64,000 nt of DNA from CAXXOK01 sp963675365. Its GTDB lineage: Bacteria > Bacillota > Clostridia > Christensenellales > Aristaeellaceae. The first letter of the stretch is position 1. Each line of letters opens with the position of its first letter. The stretch spans positions 310,001 through 374,000 of the forward strand of contig CAXXVA010000001.1 of the NCBI GenBank assembly GCA_963675365.2, in the 5' to 3' direction. Positions 31,820 to 41,652 of the stretch are shown here, in pieces. The notes under the pieces are model-generated. The model saw only the letters and a list, made by a program, of their open reading frames with translations, was not told where the DNA came from and did no database searches. The position numbers and the translations under genes are program-made.

Positions 31820-32264
31820 GGGTACACGCCTTTTGCAGCAGGTCTTCCACCATAGGCAATGCTTTTTGGTCATGCAGGCGGTGCACATGCTGTCTGCTCA
31901 TCCGCAGGGCGTCGGCAATGCTCTGAAAGCTCTGGAGGTTGATGTACTTGCCCTCCAGGATCAATCGGCAGTCCATGTCCGGTACCTGTTCGACGAGCCT
32001 GCCTGTTTCGGCTTTCAAATCCACCAGGCGGTCAATCACGCGGTCCAGTTCCTGTTCGGCTTCCCAGACGCGCATCACCGCGTTGGCAAGGAAGCTGACG
32101 TTGCGCGTATGGGTCACAGGTTCCTGCTCCATAGAAACCGTCAGTCTCTTAGTCAGCGCACGCAAGTCCTGTATTTGATCCAGTTTATTCTGGATCTGCT
32201 GGTCGATATGCCGGATCTGTCCCAGGTATTCACGTGCCGTCATTTGTGTTTGGATGGTCTGCAT
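31812..32264 (-). CDS. DUF1492/ArpU-type phage transcription regulator
   Basis: A 150-residue protein starting MQTIQTQMTAREYLGQIRHI 8 bases after GGAGGG. The first 100 residues are coiled coil (IDQQIQNKLDQIQDLRALTK) and the C-terminus is a sigma-70 region 4-like helix-turn-helix (LQSFQSIADALRMSRQHVHR). Proteins of this class control late phage transcription in Firmicutes. It lies between replication and structural modules, where such regulators sit. Confidence 0.78.
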   Translation of the reverse strand: MQTIQTQMTAREYLGQIRHIDQQIQNKLDQIQDLRALTKRLTVSMEQEPVTHTRNVSFLANAVMRVWEAEQELDRVIDRLVDLKAETGRLVEQVPDMDCRLILEGKYINLQSFQSIADALRMSRQHVHRLHDQKALPMVEDLLQKACTHA

Positions 32265-32553
32265 CGTCGTATCCCTCCAGTTCATTCAGGATTGCTGCCA
32301 CCTGCGCAGCGGATGTGACTTTGTATGCGTGTCCCTTTGCGGCGTTGATATGCCGCAGCGTTGTTTCCTGCAGCTTTGTCAGCTTGCCCGTCTCGGTCTT
32401 GACCTCGAAAGCCATAAACCTTCCATGATAACAAACGATGATATCGGGGAGCCCAGCCCGGCCATACTGGCCGCCATGCTCCTTCCACGCAAAGCAGTGG
32501 GAGCGTTTTTTCAACAGCCGCATGATGGCGGCTACGATGTGTTTTTCTGCCAT
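32230..32553 (-). CDS. VRR-NUC domain nuclease
   Basis: A 107-residue protein with the PD-(D/E)xK-type core GLPDIIVCYHGRFMAFEVKT followed by ETGKLTKLQ, and upstream Glu/Lys residues, which is the whole length of stand-alone phage VRR-NUC proteins. They are thought to resolve or trim DNA junctions in replication or recombination. It overlaps the downstream DUF1492 gene by 35 bases and lies next to primase and polymerase genes. Confidence 0.88.
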   Translation of the reverse strand: MAEKHIVAAIMRLLKKRSHCFAWKEHGGQYGRAGLPDIIVCYHGRFMAFEVKTETGKLTKLQETTLRHINAAKGHAYKVTSAAQVAAILNELEGYDDADHPNTNDGT

Positions 32554-32579
32554 TTGTGCTCCTGTGCTTCCGCCTGCGT

Positions 32580-32720
32580 TTGTAACTTGTAACCGTGTAA
32601 CCCCCGTTTTTAGAGAGACGGCTCTTTACGCGCGCATATATACGCATACGTATAATGAAAAAACTTTTTCCGCGTAGCTCTATACTCAGCAAATAAAAGT
32701 TACAAGTTACAAAGTTACAA
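32580..32720. repeat. Inverted sets of AGTTACAA repeats (iteron-like)
   Basis: Three direct copies of AGTTACA(A) start at 32698, 32705 and 32713, the last overlapping the primase stop codon. Three copies in the opposite orientation (TTGTAACT, TTGTAACC, GTGTAACC) start at 32580, 32587 and 32595. They bracket about 95 bases that become AT-rich (CATATATACGCATACGTATA). The layout suggests a replication origin or a regulator site of the replication operon. Confidence 0.55.
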
Positions 32721-35246
32721 AGGGTCAGTCTGTGGTCTCAGGAAACCTTCGATATCACAGCGTTTTTGCAGCAATGCATAGTCGAGTACCGCTACTTTCT
32801 TCACCCCGTCCGTAAAACGCATAGCAACGGTTTCGATGTACAAATCCGACTTGCGCAGCTGTTTCATGAACTGTGCGTAGGGTAAGCATTCGCCCAGAAT
32901 GGCGTGCTTTTGCCGGTACCCCGTGTACTCGTCGTAGAAGGAGCGAAAGTGCAGGGCGATCTTCCCATCCTCCATCATGCGGCATTGATCCTCATGCAGG
33001 CCCATGCGGTCCATGATCTCAAGGGTCTGTTCCACAATACTTTTATTGCTTTCTCCGCCATCGAGAAGATATTCGCACACCGCGTACTCCAGATGTTTGG
33101 CACAAGCATCCAGTGTCATCGAAAACACATTTTCCCATTGGAGATTGTATCGCTGACAGAATCGTTCAACGACCCGCAGTCCCACATACGCACACGCCAG
33201 ATTATTAGAAACACGGGACGGCAGCGACGTCCTGAACAGCTTAAGCGCATCCTCGTACCAGCGGCAAAACACGGCAGAAGAAAGCGACAGCGATACCTCC
33301 AGGAACCCGCGCCCCAGCTTGGTGAGCAATGCGGATTGTCCGCTGAGGCGGGCAAGCGCTGCGCTTGCTTTGGGGTTGCCTAAGTCCTTTTTGCTGAACA
33401 GCAGTTCCAGCCCGCGCTCACGGATGGCCGGTTCATCGGGGGATTCCTCGCCGGCGACAACCACCGGTGCCATGAGCAGATAGCATATCTGTGACAGATC
33501 CGCACGGCCGCGTATGCCGACATGGCCGTCATAGCTGTCACGAAAGTGATTGTAGAGGGCTTCGATTTTGGTTTTGCCCATCTTGGATGGCTTGAACTCA
33601 TCCAAGGCTTGCGGAAACAGATTGCTGGACGCGGATTCTTTCATGAGCGTGAACGCTGTCACCTGCGGCGCAGCGACCACCTTGCTCTGCCCAAAGATTG
33701 GCAGGATAATGCGCTCCATGGTCGTGGACTTGCCGCTGCCGGCTTCGCCGATCAAAAAAAGATGCGGATACTTGATTCCTTGTACCCTCAGATGCTCTTT
33801 CACATAGCACCCGGCACACCAAGCCAGCACCGACACCGTTTTGGCAGGCTCGTTATATGCCAGCAGTCCCGGCGCGACAGATTGCAATTCATCGGCGGTC
33901 ATGATATCTGCCGATGCCATCGTCGTTTCAATACCCCTGGATTTCTCAAGCTGCACGATGTCGCTGACCGCTTCCTGGTTCTTTGCAAACGCCTTGTCCG
34001 TTGCCACAAATACCCATTGGTCGTTATGGCGATGCAAACCCAGCATCTTCACGCCATACTTCTTATCCCATGACAGTTCAGCCAAGTACCCCTTCAACAC
34101 TTCCAAATCGCTCTCAGCGCCCGTATAACTCAGAGAGATAGTACGTTTATTCAGCATGCCTTTGAAACGCTGCAGATTGCCAAAGTCACTGGTCATGAAG
34201 ATCTGGTGGAAAGTCTCGCCATTCACCGTGACAAGGTCACAGGTCATCTGTGCCTCTTCGTCGGCAATGAGCATTTCGACAGGTTTGACAACGAAATTGG
34301 TTAAAGGGTATACATTGTCGCCCTTCTCGCGGAAGTAACGGCCATGGCTCTCAAATATTCCCATATCACCACCGGGCGAGTAGGTCCGTTCTGTGCGCTG
34401 AATTGCTTGCGCCACTGTTTCCTCGCCGTAGGTCGCACCGCTGGCATGGTGCACGGTATCCCACTTGGGTCTAAAGAGTTTGGAGGCACGAAACAGCCTG
34501 TCCATTTGTTCCTTATCCTTGCCGGTCCAAAACGCCAAGGCACAGCATAAGGCAAGGTCGGCTTCGGATTGGCTGCCATACCGGGCCTCCCATTCACCAG
34601 TCCATAGCGCTTTGAAATCATCGCCGTTATCCGCGGTGTTTGCTTTCTCCAGCACCTGTTCATCTGTCAAAGCAATAGAGCGATTAACGCTGCGCCGCTT
34701 TTTCTTGGATGCATGCTTCTTGGCAATGTAGTTTTCGTGTATCCATGGCAATGCATCCGCGCCATCGGAAATGGTATCGGGCGTACCCTCCACCCGCTTG
34801 CCAGTCATGGTGAAGTAGCGGCTTTGGGCGTACATTTCCACGCCGTATTTGCTGTTCTTATTGCCGTGCCCAGGCATCTCGCCAAGATAGAAGATATGCA
34901 GGCCTGTACCAGAGGGTGAGATCTCGGTGTAGCTTGGAAACCTGGATACGATTTCTTTGGCGACATCGTTGATCATGCCATCCTTGATGCAATGATCAAT
35001 GTCTACGCCGATGATGCCGTCATGTTTGGTGAACACAAAACCGATACCGGAATAGTTATATTTTACGCAAGCATTCATCGCCTCCGCTAACGATGCCCAC
35101 GATGCCTGCGCTGTCGTGGAAGCCTTCTTGCAGCTCTTGGGATCATAGGGCACTTTGCGGTCCTTACCGCCATTGAGATCAGGTTCCAGCCGCCAGCAGA
35201 TCCATTGCGGTAAAGCCGTGAGCTCTTTGGGGAACGATTGATTCAC
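32715..35246 (-). CDS. Primase-polymerase/helicase
   Basis: An 843-residue protein starting at GTG, 7 bases from GGAGG. Residues 1-180 form an archaeo-eukaryotic-type primase-polymerase domain: IIGVDIDHCIKDG (catalytic D-x-D) and SPSGTGLHIFYLG. Residues 200-270 (SEADLALCCALAFWTGKDKE) match the linker domain of NrS-1-like phage polymerases. A helicase/ATPase domain follows with Walker A FLIGEAGSGKSTTMERIILP near residue 505. It would prime and unwind phage DNA. It is adjacent to family A polymerase. Confidence 0.86.
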   Translation of the reverse strand: MNQSFPKELTALPQWICWRLEPDLNGGKDRKVPYDPKSCKKASTTAQASWASLAEAMNACVKYNYSGIGFVFTKHDGIIGVDIDHCIKDGMINDVAKEIVSRFPSYTEISPSGTGLHIFYLGEMPGHGNKNSKYGVEMYAQSRYFTMTGKRVEGTPDTISDGADALPWIHENYIAKKHASKKKRRSVNRSIALTDEQVLEKANTADNGDDFKALWTGEWEARYGSQSEADLALCCALAFWTGKDKEQMDRLFRASKLFRPKWDTVHHASGATYGEETVAQAIQRTERTYSPGGDMGIFESHGRYFREKGDNVYPLTNFVVKPVEMLIADEEAQMTCDLVTVNGETFHQIFMTSDFGNLQRFKGMLNKRTISLSYTGAESDLEVLKGYLAELSWDKKYGVKMLGLHRHNDQWVFVATDKAFAKNQEAVSDIVQLEKSRGIETTMASADIMTADELQSVAPGLLAYNEPAKTVSVLAWCAGCYVKEHLRVQGIKYPHLFLIGEAGSGKSTTMERIILPIFGQSKVVAAPQVTAFTLMKESASSNLFPQALDEFKPSKMGKTKIEALYNHFRDSYDGHVGIRGRADLSQICYLLMAPVVVAGEESPDEPAIRERGLELLFSKKDLGNPKASAALARLSGQSALLTKLGRGFLEVSLSLSSAVFCRWYEDALKLFRTSLPSRVSNNLACAYVGLRVVERFCQRYNLQWENVFSMTLDACAKHLEYAVCEYLLDGGESNKSIVEQTLEIMDRMGLHEDQCRMMEDGKIALHFRSFYDEYTGYRQKHAILGECLPYAQFMKQLRKSDLYIETVAMRFTDGVKKVAVLDYALLQKRCDIEGFLRPQTDPL

Positions 35247-35258
35247 ATCTTCACCTCC

Positions 35259-35345
35259 TTAAATTGATTTTGGTTGCTCGTGTCCGAGCTTGGAAAGCAC
35301 CGCAAAAGGAAGCCGGTTGAACAATCGAGAGCATTGCGCTTGCAT
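35259..35345 (-). CDS. Possible 28-residue peptide between polymerase and primase genes
   Basis: ATG at 35345, reading MQAQCSRLFNRLPFAVLSKL and ending GHEQPKSI, fills the gap almost exactly. There is no good ribosome site, so it depends on coupling to the polymerase stop 8 bases upstream. It may be a short real gene or chance. Confidence 0.25.
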   Translation of the reverse strand: MQAQCSRLFNRLPFAVLSKLGHEQPKSI

Positions 35346-35352
35346 CTGCGGA

Positions 35353-37272
35353 TTACGATAACTCTTCCAATGCTCCAAAGTTATGTCCGTATGAAGCTTC
35401 AGCGATGATCGGTACATCCATTGCAGGAAACGGCTTTGCTTCCATGCAGGTCTTGACAAAGGCAACGGCTTCCTCCAGCTTGGTTTCTGGGATTTCAAAG
35501 ACCAGCTCATCATGGATCTGTAAAAGCGGTTTCAGCCACGGTCGATCCGGTAACCCCATCACGATACGTCCCAATGTGAGTTTCAGGATATCGGCCGCCG
35601 TCCCCTGAATTGGCGTATTCAAAGCACAGCGTTCTGCATAACTCCTTTTGCTCCAATCCTTTGCGGTGATGGACGGCAGATATCGCCGTCTGCCCAGATA
35701 GGTTTCTGTAAACCGCCTGCGTGCTGCCGTGTTCCTGATTTCCGTCTGCCATCGTTCCAGTGCAGGGTACCCCGCTTTCAGGTTTCGGATGATGCCGTCA
35801 CATTCATTGAGTGATTTTTTCAGCCCCGCCTTGAACCTCAGCGTTCGCTGCAAGCCCTTAGCATACAAGCCAAAGAAAGTACCGAAGTTGCAGTTCTTGG
35901 CGATAGTGCGCCGCTCTTTATAATCCGGCGCGTGTTTATCCGCCGCCTGTTCAAATGGGATGCCGAAGATAACCGCGGTCGTTTGTGCATGAATGTCGCC
36001 ACCCGTCTGGTATGTTTGCAGCATCATCTGGTCACGGCAATAAAAGGCCCCGACACGCAGTTCAATCTGTGAGAAGTCCAACGTCAATAGCACCTTGCCT
36101 TCTGGCGCGATCATAAACGAACGCACACCGATTGGATCATTAGATTGGCGCGGACAATTTTGCATGTTGGGTTTACGGGAAGCAAAGCGGCCAGTTTCGG
36201 TAGCCAGCGGCAGCAAGTCTGGATGGATACGCTCAGTTACAGGGTTGATTTGTTCAATATAGCCGTCAATGTACGTCGCCTTCAACTTCGACCACTTGCG
36301 ATACGCTTGCACCAGCTCAATCAGCCTCACCAGTTCAGGCCGATGCTCCTGACACCACTCGGTGAGCAGTATCATGGTCTCATCATCGGCTGCTTCTTTG
36401 TTCTTCCCCGTCACTTTCAGGATCGGGAGTTTGAGTTCCTGATAAAGATAGTCCTTGAATGCCTTGGTGGAGGCATTGGCTCCCAGCGGTACTGCTCCGA
36501 TAATGCCCCGGATTTGGTTTTGGAGTTCCTTGAGCTTTTGAATAGCCTCTCCCTGCTTGCGTACCATGGCTGCTTTATCCATGAGAATGCCGTTATGTTT
36601 CATCAGACCGCAATAGACAGCGGTCGGGGATTCCACGTTTTCAACAATCCAGCGGTGCTTAGGCAGGGATTTTTCAAACCACTGATTGAACCGATAGTAG
36701 AGTCGCAAAGCACAATCGCTGTCCGCACAGGCATAGCGTACCGTTTCGGGGGCATGCGATGGGAGTTCATCAAAGAAGCGGCCTTGAGTCACATCCTCAA
36801 ATGACGGAAGCTCAATTCCCAGCAGTTCGGGTACGAGTTTTTTCAACCCGCTGTCGGACAAACCACGGAATTCAAAACGGGTTTTCAGCGTCAGCTGGGC
36901 CGCGGCGATGGTATCATAACAGGGCGGCTGGAGGATGATTCCCGAGGCATACAGAAACATGCTCTCAAACGCAAGATTATGCGCCACCTTGATCACACCA
37001 TGATTGGCAAACAGCGCTTCTTTCAGGTATGGGACGATGACATCCTTGTCCGCGTTGTCACCATCCAGATGATGAAGTGGAATATAGATTGCCGACCCAG
37101 GTGTATGGGACAAGCTGATACCCACGATACAAGCACGATGCGCATCCAGCGACGCTTTCGGATCATCCCGATACTGCAGCAGGGGCGCTGTCTCGAAATC
37201 AAAAGCCACGATGCTCGCTCTTGACAAGTACTCCTGTATCCCTTTTAGATCTGTCATACAGCGGTAGTCCAT
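35353..37272 (-). CDS. Phage DNA polymerase I (family A)
   Basis: A 639-residue protein. The N-terminal 3'-5' exonuclease domain has IVAFDFETAPLLQYRDD (Exo I D-x-E). The polymerase domain has motif A LLTLDFSQIELRVGAFY, motif B RRTIAKNCNFGTFFGLYAKG and motif C LLQIHDELVFE. There is no 5' nuclease domain, so it is the phage-size type. GGGAGAGG precedes the ATG. It replicates phage DNA with the adjacent primase-helicase. Confidence 0.95.
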   Translation of the reverse strand: MDYRCMTDLKGIQEYLSRASIVAFDFETAPLLQYRDDPKASLDAHRACIVGISLSHTPGSAIYIPLHHLDGDNADKDVIVPYLKEALFANHGVIKVAHNLAFESMFLYASGIILQPPCYDTIAAAQLTLKTRFEFRGLSDSGLKKLVPELLGIELPSFEDVTQGRFFDELPSHAPETVRYACADSDCALRLYYRFNQWFEKSLPKHRWIVENVESPTAVYCGLMKHNGILMDKAAMVRKQGEAIQKLKELQNQIRGIIGAVPLGANASTKAFKDYLYQELKLPILKVTGKNKEAADDETMILLTEWCQEHRPELVRLIELVQAYRKWSKLKATYIDGYIEQINPVTERIHPDLLPLATETGRFASRKPNMQNCPRQSNDPIGVRSFMIAPEGKVLLTLDFSQIELRVGAFYCRDQMMLQTYQTGGDIHAQTTAVIFGIPFEQAADKHAPDYKERRTIAKNCNFGTFFGLYAKGLQRTLRFKAGLKKSLNECDGIIRNLKAGYPALERWQTEIRNTAARRRFTETYLGRRRYLPSITAKDWSKRSYAERCALNTPIQGTAADILKLTLGRIVMGLPDRPWLKPLLQIHDELVFEIPETKLEEAVAFVKTCMEAKPFPAMDVPIIAEASYGHNFGALEELS

Positions 37273-37322
37273 AGTAGCCTCTCCCTAGGAGGGTTGTCAT
37301 GAACAGCCCTCCCCTACTCGCT

Positions 37323-38066
37323 TTAATGCAAAGGCTCCATAATCTCCCCTGTTTCGGGATCAACTGCGAAGTCGGTACCCACATCGGCGGAGTCGTCTTC
37401 ATACCCGACCTGCGTCGCGAACTGTCTGACCTGCTCTGCCATACCCAGTACATCGGGAAGCTCCGCATCCGTGAGCTTGCGTTCCATGGCGAACTGCGCT
37501 TGCGAGTAGGCGATACCACCCGTATTGGTCGCCTTCTTTAGAGAGAAGCGTGTCACCACAGAGGTGGATTTCCTGCCCTTGGCCAGCAGGCGCTTGACGT
37601 AATTCTGAAAGTCCCGGATCGAACCGGTCGGAAGCGTGAGCAGCAGCGGGATCAGTTCGCCCTCGCGCAGGATATACACACGGCGTTTGTTCTTGCACGC
37701 CTTGCCGCCGTTCTCACCGCTGCCAAACGCATTGAGCGGACACTGGGCACATAATCCGCCGGGGTCGCCATGACCGTTGACCGCGTCGTAACTGCCGCAG
37801 TCAGGCATATTATTACCGCCCGTGAATTTCTCTTTATAGTAGGTGAACAATGGGTGATGAAAGAGGATGACGCCGCTGAACTCCTTCACGGCGTCGGTCT
37901 CACCGGGTTCCTCTCCCGGCACCTCAAAGACGGTACCGCCGCCCGACGGAATCTTGATACGGTCGAACGTGACATCCATCCCGGCGAGTTCCTCAGCCAT
38001 AGCCTCGGCAAGATTGAAATCCTTCAGGGAATCAAAGGCATTGGCAGTGATCAGTTCCTTACTCAT
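37323..38066 (-). CDS. Phage replication protein with Cys4 site, possibly ssDNA-binding
   Basis: A 247-residue protein, start MSKELITANAFDSLKDFNLA after GGAGG. The middle has four Cys (CGSYD ... GGLCAQCPLN ... KACKNKRRVYIL), a probable zinc site, and the C-terminus is acidic (DDSADVGTDFAVDPETGEIM), as in many single-stranded DNA-binding proteins. It lies directly upstream of polymerase. The ssDNA-binding role is inferred from context and the acidic tail. Confidence 0.6.
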   Translation of the reverse strand: MSKELITANAFDSLKDFNLAEAMAEELAGMDVTFDRIKIPSGGGTVFEVPGEEPGETDAVKEFSGVILFHHPLFTYYKEKFTGGNNMPDCGSYDAVNGHGDPGGLCAQCPLNAFGSGENGGKACKNKRRVYILREGELIPLLLTLPTGSIRDFQNYVKRLLAKGRKSTSVVTRFSLKKATNTGGIAYSQAQFAMERKLTDAELPDVLGMAEQVRQFATQVGYEDDSADVGTDFAVDPETGEIMEPLH

Positions 38067-38084
38067 GTTGGTTTCCTCCAATTA

Positions 38085-38495
38085 TTATTTGTGTTTGCGG
38101 ACAGCGACAGTTGTTTTTTCAAAGATGTTTACAAGCCCGTCCAGCCAAGTGGGAAGGACATCACCATTCTCCTCCATCTGCTCTTTGACAAAGGCGGAGA
38201 GGGAGTTCGCGTTGATGGTCTCATATACCAGATCCCCAAAACCCTCAGTACGCAGTGCAACAAAGAGGTCATCCTTGCGGCCGCCAATGGCGTTGGCACG
38301 AATCTTGGTGGTCAGGCAGAACTGCGTACCGGCACGGGTGAAGTTCTGGGTCTCGGTCTCAGCCATCAGATTGCCTAGATGCCAATCGGCATCGTCGATA
38401 TCCGCATTGACCTGTTTGAGTTCCGCCTCCAGCTCAGACTTCCGGTCACGCAGGGCTTTCAGCCTGTCGGCGCATTCGAAGAGTTGTTCTTGCAT
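38085..38495 (-). CDS. Coiled-coil phage protein of unknown function
   Basis: A 136-residue protein starting MQEQLFECADRLKALRDRKS, with an N-terminal coiled coil (ELEAELKQVNADIDDADWHL) and a C-terminal globular part (TEGFGDLVYETINANSLSAF). Similar short proteins accompany phage helicase/polymerase genes. GAGGAGGAA precedes the start. No function recognised. Confidence 0.55.
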   Translation of the reverse strand: MQEQLFECADRLKALRDRKSELEAELKQVNADIDDADWHLGNLMAETETQNFTRAGTQFCLTTKIRANAIGGRKDDLFVALRTEGFGDLVYETINANSLSAFVKEQMEENGDVLPTWLDGLVNIFEKTTVAVRKHK

Positions 38496-38560
38496 TCTTC
38501 CTCCTCTGCATGTTGGGTTGAAGCGCAGTAATTGCATTTATACACATGCACGACATTGCG

Positions 38561-40121
38561 TTAAGGCAAGTGTTGCGTGTCGGTGTTGCCAATAAAAGGA
38601 TTGTTCCCTTGGCGGCAGTCGTCCACCAGCGCTTTGGCAAGGTTAACCTTGTCACGGAGCGCTTTGAGCACCTTGGTATCGACCGTGCCCTTGGCAAGCA
38701 GGTGAATGTAGGTACAGGGGTTAGTCTGTCCCACACGGTGGATACGCGCACGGGTTTGTTCGTAATTGCTCATGGAGTAATCCAGCGAGTAGAACACCAT
38801 CGTGCTGGCAGCCGTGAGCGTGATACCAAGCCCCGCCGTTGCGATCTGCCCGAGGAACACCCTCACAGTTTTGTCGTTTTGGAAAGCATCAATCTGTTCG
38901 GACCGGTTCTTGATCTCACCTGAAACCTGCGCGTAGCGGATGCCCTTCTTCTCCAGCATTTTCCCGATTGCATGGATCTCGGGGACAAACCGTGCGATGA
39001 TCACCAGCTTCTCTCCGTCCTGCTGCGCGCTGTCGACGATGTCGGAGAGTGCCTCCAGTTTAACCGTTGAGACCTGTTCCACTGTACTATGCTTATCGTT
39101 GCTGATGAATCCGCCCGTGAGTTGGGAGAGTCGCAGGATTTTGGTGAGTACATTGGTCGTCGTCACCTCACCCTTGCTCAATTCAGCGTAGCTGTCCTTA
39201 ACCAGCTGCTGATACATACGCCTAGCTGCAGGCTCCAGCTCCACACGCTGCAGAATATCCATGGTTTCCGGCAGATCCAGGCATTCCGCTTTAGTCGCCC
39301 GGAACGCGATGGAGTGCAGCTTGCGTGTGAATTCCGACTCCATGCTTTCCTTCATCACGGGCGTATGATTGCCGTACCCCACCATGTCGAAAAACTGGTT
39401 GCGGAACTGATAAAAGCTCGGACCATAGATTGCAGGATCCGCGAACTTGTACTGGCTGAATACGTCGATGGGCTTATTGGTGATGACGGTGCCTGTCAGG
39501 AGCAGTCTATATTTCGCTTTGGCTCCAATGCGGTGCATCGCCTTGGAAGCTGCGATGTTATGCGTCTTGATCTTATGTCCCTCGTCCGCGATGACGAAGT
39601 CGGGTTTCCAATACATGAGTATGTCCGACAAGCGCCACATGGTTTCGAAGTTGACTACAATTACTTGCAGGGCACTTCCATACCGTTTCTGAACTGCCAT
39701 CTTCTTTTGTTCGAACGTGCCCTGCAGCACCGATAGCTCATAATCAAAAGCCGCGAATTTAGCGAACTCATCCTCCCATACTCCGAGGATGGACAGCGGC
39801 GCTACGATCAACAGGCGACGGATGCGCTGTTCCTGATAGAGCGTTCCGGCAATAGCGATACTGGTGATCGTTTTCCCAGTGCCCATTTCCATCAGGAGGG
39901 CAGCGCCCTTACCATTGGAAATGTTCATCACATCACCACCTCTTGCTATCTGTCCTGTAAGAACTGCGTTTACGTGTTCGAAAAAGCGCTCTTCTGTTAT
40001 CGATAATCTATCTGCAAGTGTTTACACCCTGTTCGTAATCTATGCAGCCGAAGATATGCAGCACGAATTTCCAGGCAGCTAATTGGTGCTGATACAGCTT
40101 GGTTTTGATGGGAATACCCAT
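38561..40121 (-). CDS. SNF2-type helicase with an apparent frameshift near its 5' end
   Basis: The main frame (38561-39931, 456 residues) has Walker A LLMEMGTGKTITSIAI, FVIADEGHKIKT (DEAH-type box), LLLTGTVITNKPID, TAGLGITLTAA and QTRARIHRVGQT. It begins almost at Walker A, without the usual Q-motif. An ATG at 40121 after GGAGAGG reads MGIPIKTKLYQHQLAAWKFV, which supplies the Q-motif, but hits a stop. Removing one A of the AAA (complement 40021-40023) would join the two parts into about 519 residues. Either a real inactivating +1 mutation or a base-call error. Confidence 0.82.
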
Positions 40122-40156
40122 GGTTTTTCATCCTCTCCACTTTGTTTGTTTTGAAT

Positions 40157-40188
40157 TAGACTAATAAAATATCATTATTTTTAGTCTA
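40157..40188. promoter_or_regulatory. Inverted repeat in the divergent region
   Basis: TAGACTAA (40157-40164) and TTAGTCTA (40181-40188), perfect, 24 bases centre to centre, in AT-rich DNA between the helicase gene and the DUF6076 gene. A likely repressor site for the early leftward operon. The 200-base gap holds this and the promoter below. Confidence 0.55.
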
Positions 40189-40265
40189 TTTACGCACAGT
40201 ATATATGCTCTGTTCACCGTTTGTCAAATATGAAATATTAAAGTATATTATTTTAATAATTCATG

Positions 40266-40294
40266 TTGACCACTGATGAGCGGCATTGTATACT
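40266..40294 (+). promoter_or_regulatory. Promoter of the DUF6076 gene
   Basis: TTGACC (40266-40271), 17-base spacer, TATACT (40289-40294), 30 bases upstream of the ATG with AAAGGAG between. Confidence 0.7.
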
Positions 40295-40323
40295 AAAGCC
40301 AGAAAAACGAAAGGAGCGTAGGT

Positions 40324-41607
40324 ATGGGACATGTTCTATATACCAATCACGGGCTAGTCCTGTTGGACAATGACGGCTCCGTACTCCATCGTGAGCAAGC
40401 CTACGATGATCTATTTGCTTTTATAGATAAAGATGAATCTGAACTCTATATTTTATTGCCAGAGTACTTTAATCAATGTATTGACATCAAAAAGCGCGCA
40501 CCAAAACCCAGACAAAAGGATGCAAGAACGAAGCTTTATCTTACAATGAGCAATATTATGATAGGTCTACATCCGTTCTGCACACCTTACTACCAGCAGC
40601 AAGCCATCCTGGCATATTATCATGATCAATTGCTTCATACAATCCCCAATGAAGAGGTATGCAGTGAACCGTGTTATCATGACATGTTTCATGCGTTGTT
40701 CCCAAACGGGTATGATGAAGACGATGATGAAAGCGAGAGTCCACATCAGGCAAGTTATCATCAATACTTAGCTCTTCATAGAAACCGATTCAAGATAGCA
40801 ACACAAAACAAACCATTTTATGATTTATATCAGGCAAAACAATTCACAAGCAGCTATCTATACTGGGTGCTCGATATTCAGGCAAAGCCATTCAAGGATA
40901 ATACTTTGCAGCAAAGAAGTAATATATTTCAACACTGTCATCATATGAAAGCGAATCGAATTGCATCCGCATCCATTGATTACTATCTTGGTCATGAGGA
41001 GCAGGTGCAGCTCAGTGCAGATAGCATATCCATAGATAACAACTCGCCATTCATGACAAAAGCCGCCGATACACAACGCTATTTGGCAGAAGCACTACAG
41101 ACTGTTGTCTCTGATTCTGCCTATGATGCGCTGTCTCCGGACATCAAAAAAGACCTGCTCAGTACTATCCGCAAAAATACCGGCAGGCCGCAGGCAGACA
41201 TATATTTCCCTGTCTATCGTATTGATAGTCTATTTGATCTATTATTTATTGAATGCCAAAGAATGACGGAAACAAAGCTCAGTATCAGGCGGTGCCTCAA
41301 GTGCAACCGTTATTTTGTCGCCGAAAAATCCAACATTAAATACTGTGATCGACCGCTGGACGACAATCCAGCCGAGACCTGCCGCACAACGGGGCCAAAG
41401 GAATCGATCATACGGAAAATCAGGAACAACCCTGCACAGTATGAATATCACAAGGCTTACCGCACACACTACGCGCGTATTCGAACCGGGAAGGTCACGC
41501 AACCTGAATTCACCGCATGGTCAAAAGAAGCAAGAAGACGTTTGGCATTGGTGAATGAAAACCCTTTGCTGCTCCCGGAATACAAGGAATGGCTAAAAAA
41601 GCCATAG
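40324..41607 (+). CDS. DUF6076-like protein with C-terminal zinc site
   Basis: A 427-residue protein, start MGHVLYTNHGLVLLDNDGSV. The C-terminal part has a CGNR-like zinc site (RRCLKCNRYFVAEKSNIKYC, then TCRTTGP) and a basic tail (AYRTHYARIRTGKVTQPEFT). This pattern fits DUF6076, a family of accessory Firmicutes genes of unknown role, possibly nucleic-acid-binding. It is transcribed opposite to the phage early operon from its own promoter. Confidence 0.65.
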   Translation: MGHVLYTNHGLVLLDNDGSVLHREQAYDDLFAFIDKDESELYILLPEYFNQCIDIKKRAPKPRQKDARTKLYLTMSNIMIGLHPFCTPYYQQQAILAYYHDQLLHTIPNEEVCSEPCYHDMFHALFPNGYDEDDDESESPHQASYHQYLALHRNRFKIATQNKPFYDLYQAKQFTSSYLYWVLDIQAKPFKDNTLQQRSNIFQHCHHMKANRIASASIDYYLGHEEQVQLSADSISIDNNSPFMTKAADTQRYLAEALQTVVSDSAYDALSPDIKKDLLSTIRKNTGRPQADIYFPVYRIDSLFDLLFIECQRMTETKLSIRRCLKCNRYFVAEKSNIKYCDRPLDDNPAETCRTTGPKESIIRKIRNNPAQYEYHKAYRTHYARIRTGKVTQPEFTAWSKEARRRLALVNENPLLLPEYKEWLKKP

Positions 41608-41652
41608 CACCTAACCCCATGCACTTATATACATGGAGTTAGGTGTTCTTAC
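41608..41652. terminator. Hairpin between convergent genes
   Basis: CACCTAACCCCATG (41608-41621) pairs with CATGGAGTTAGGTG (41632-41645) with one mismatch, followed by TTCTT. Serves the DUF6076 gene and possibly the convergent neighbour. Confidence 0.65.

Noticed and set aside
32645..32656. TATAAT at 32650 as promoter in the replication region
   Set aside because: No acceptable -35 box at 16-18 bases on the plus strand and no downstream plus-strand gene.
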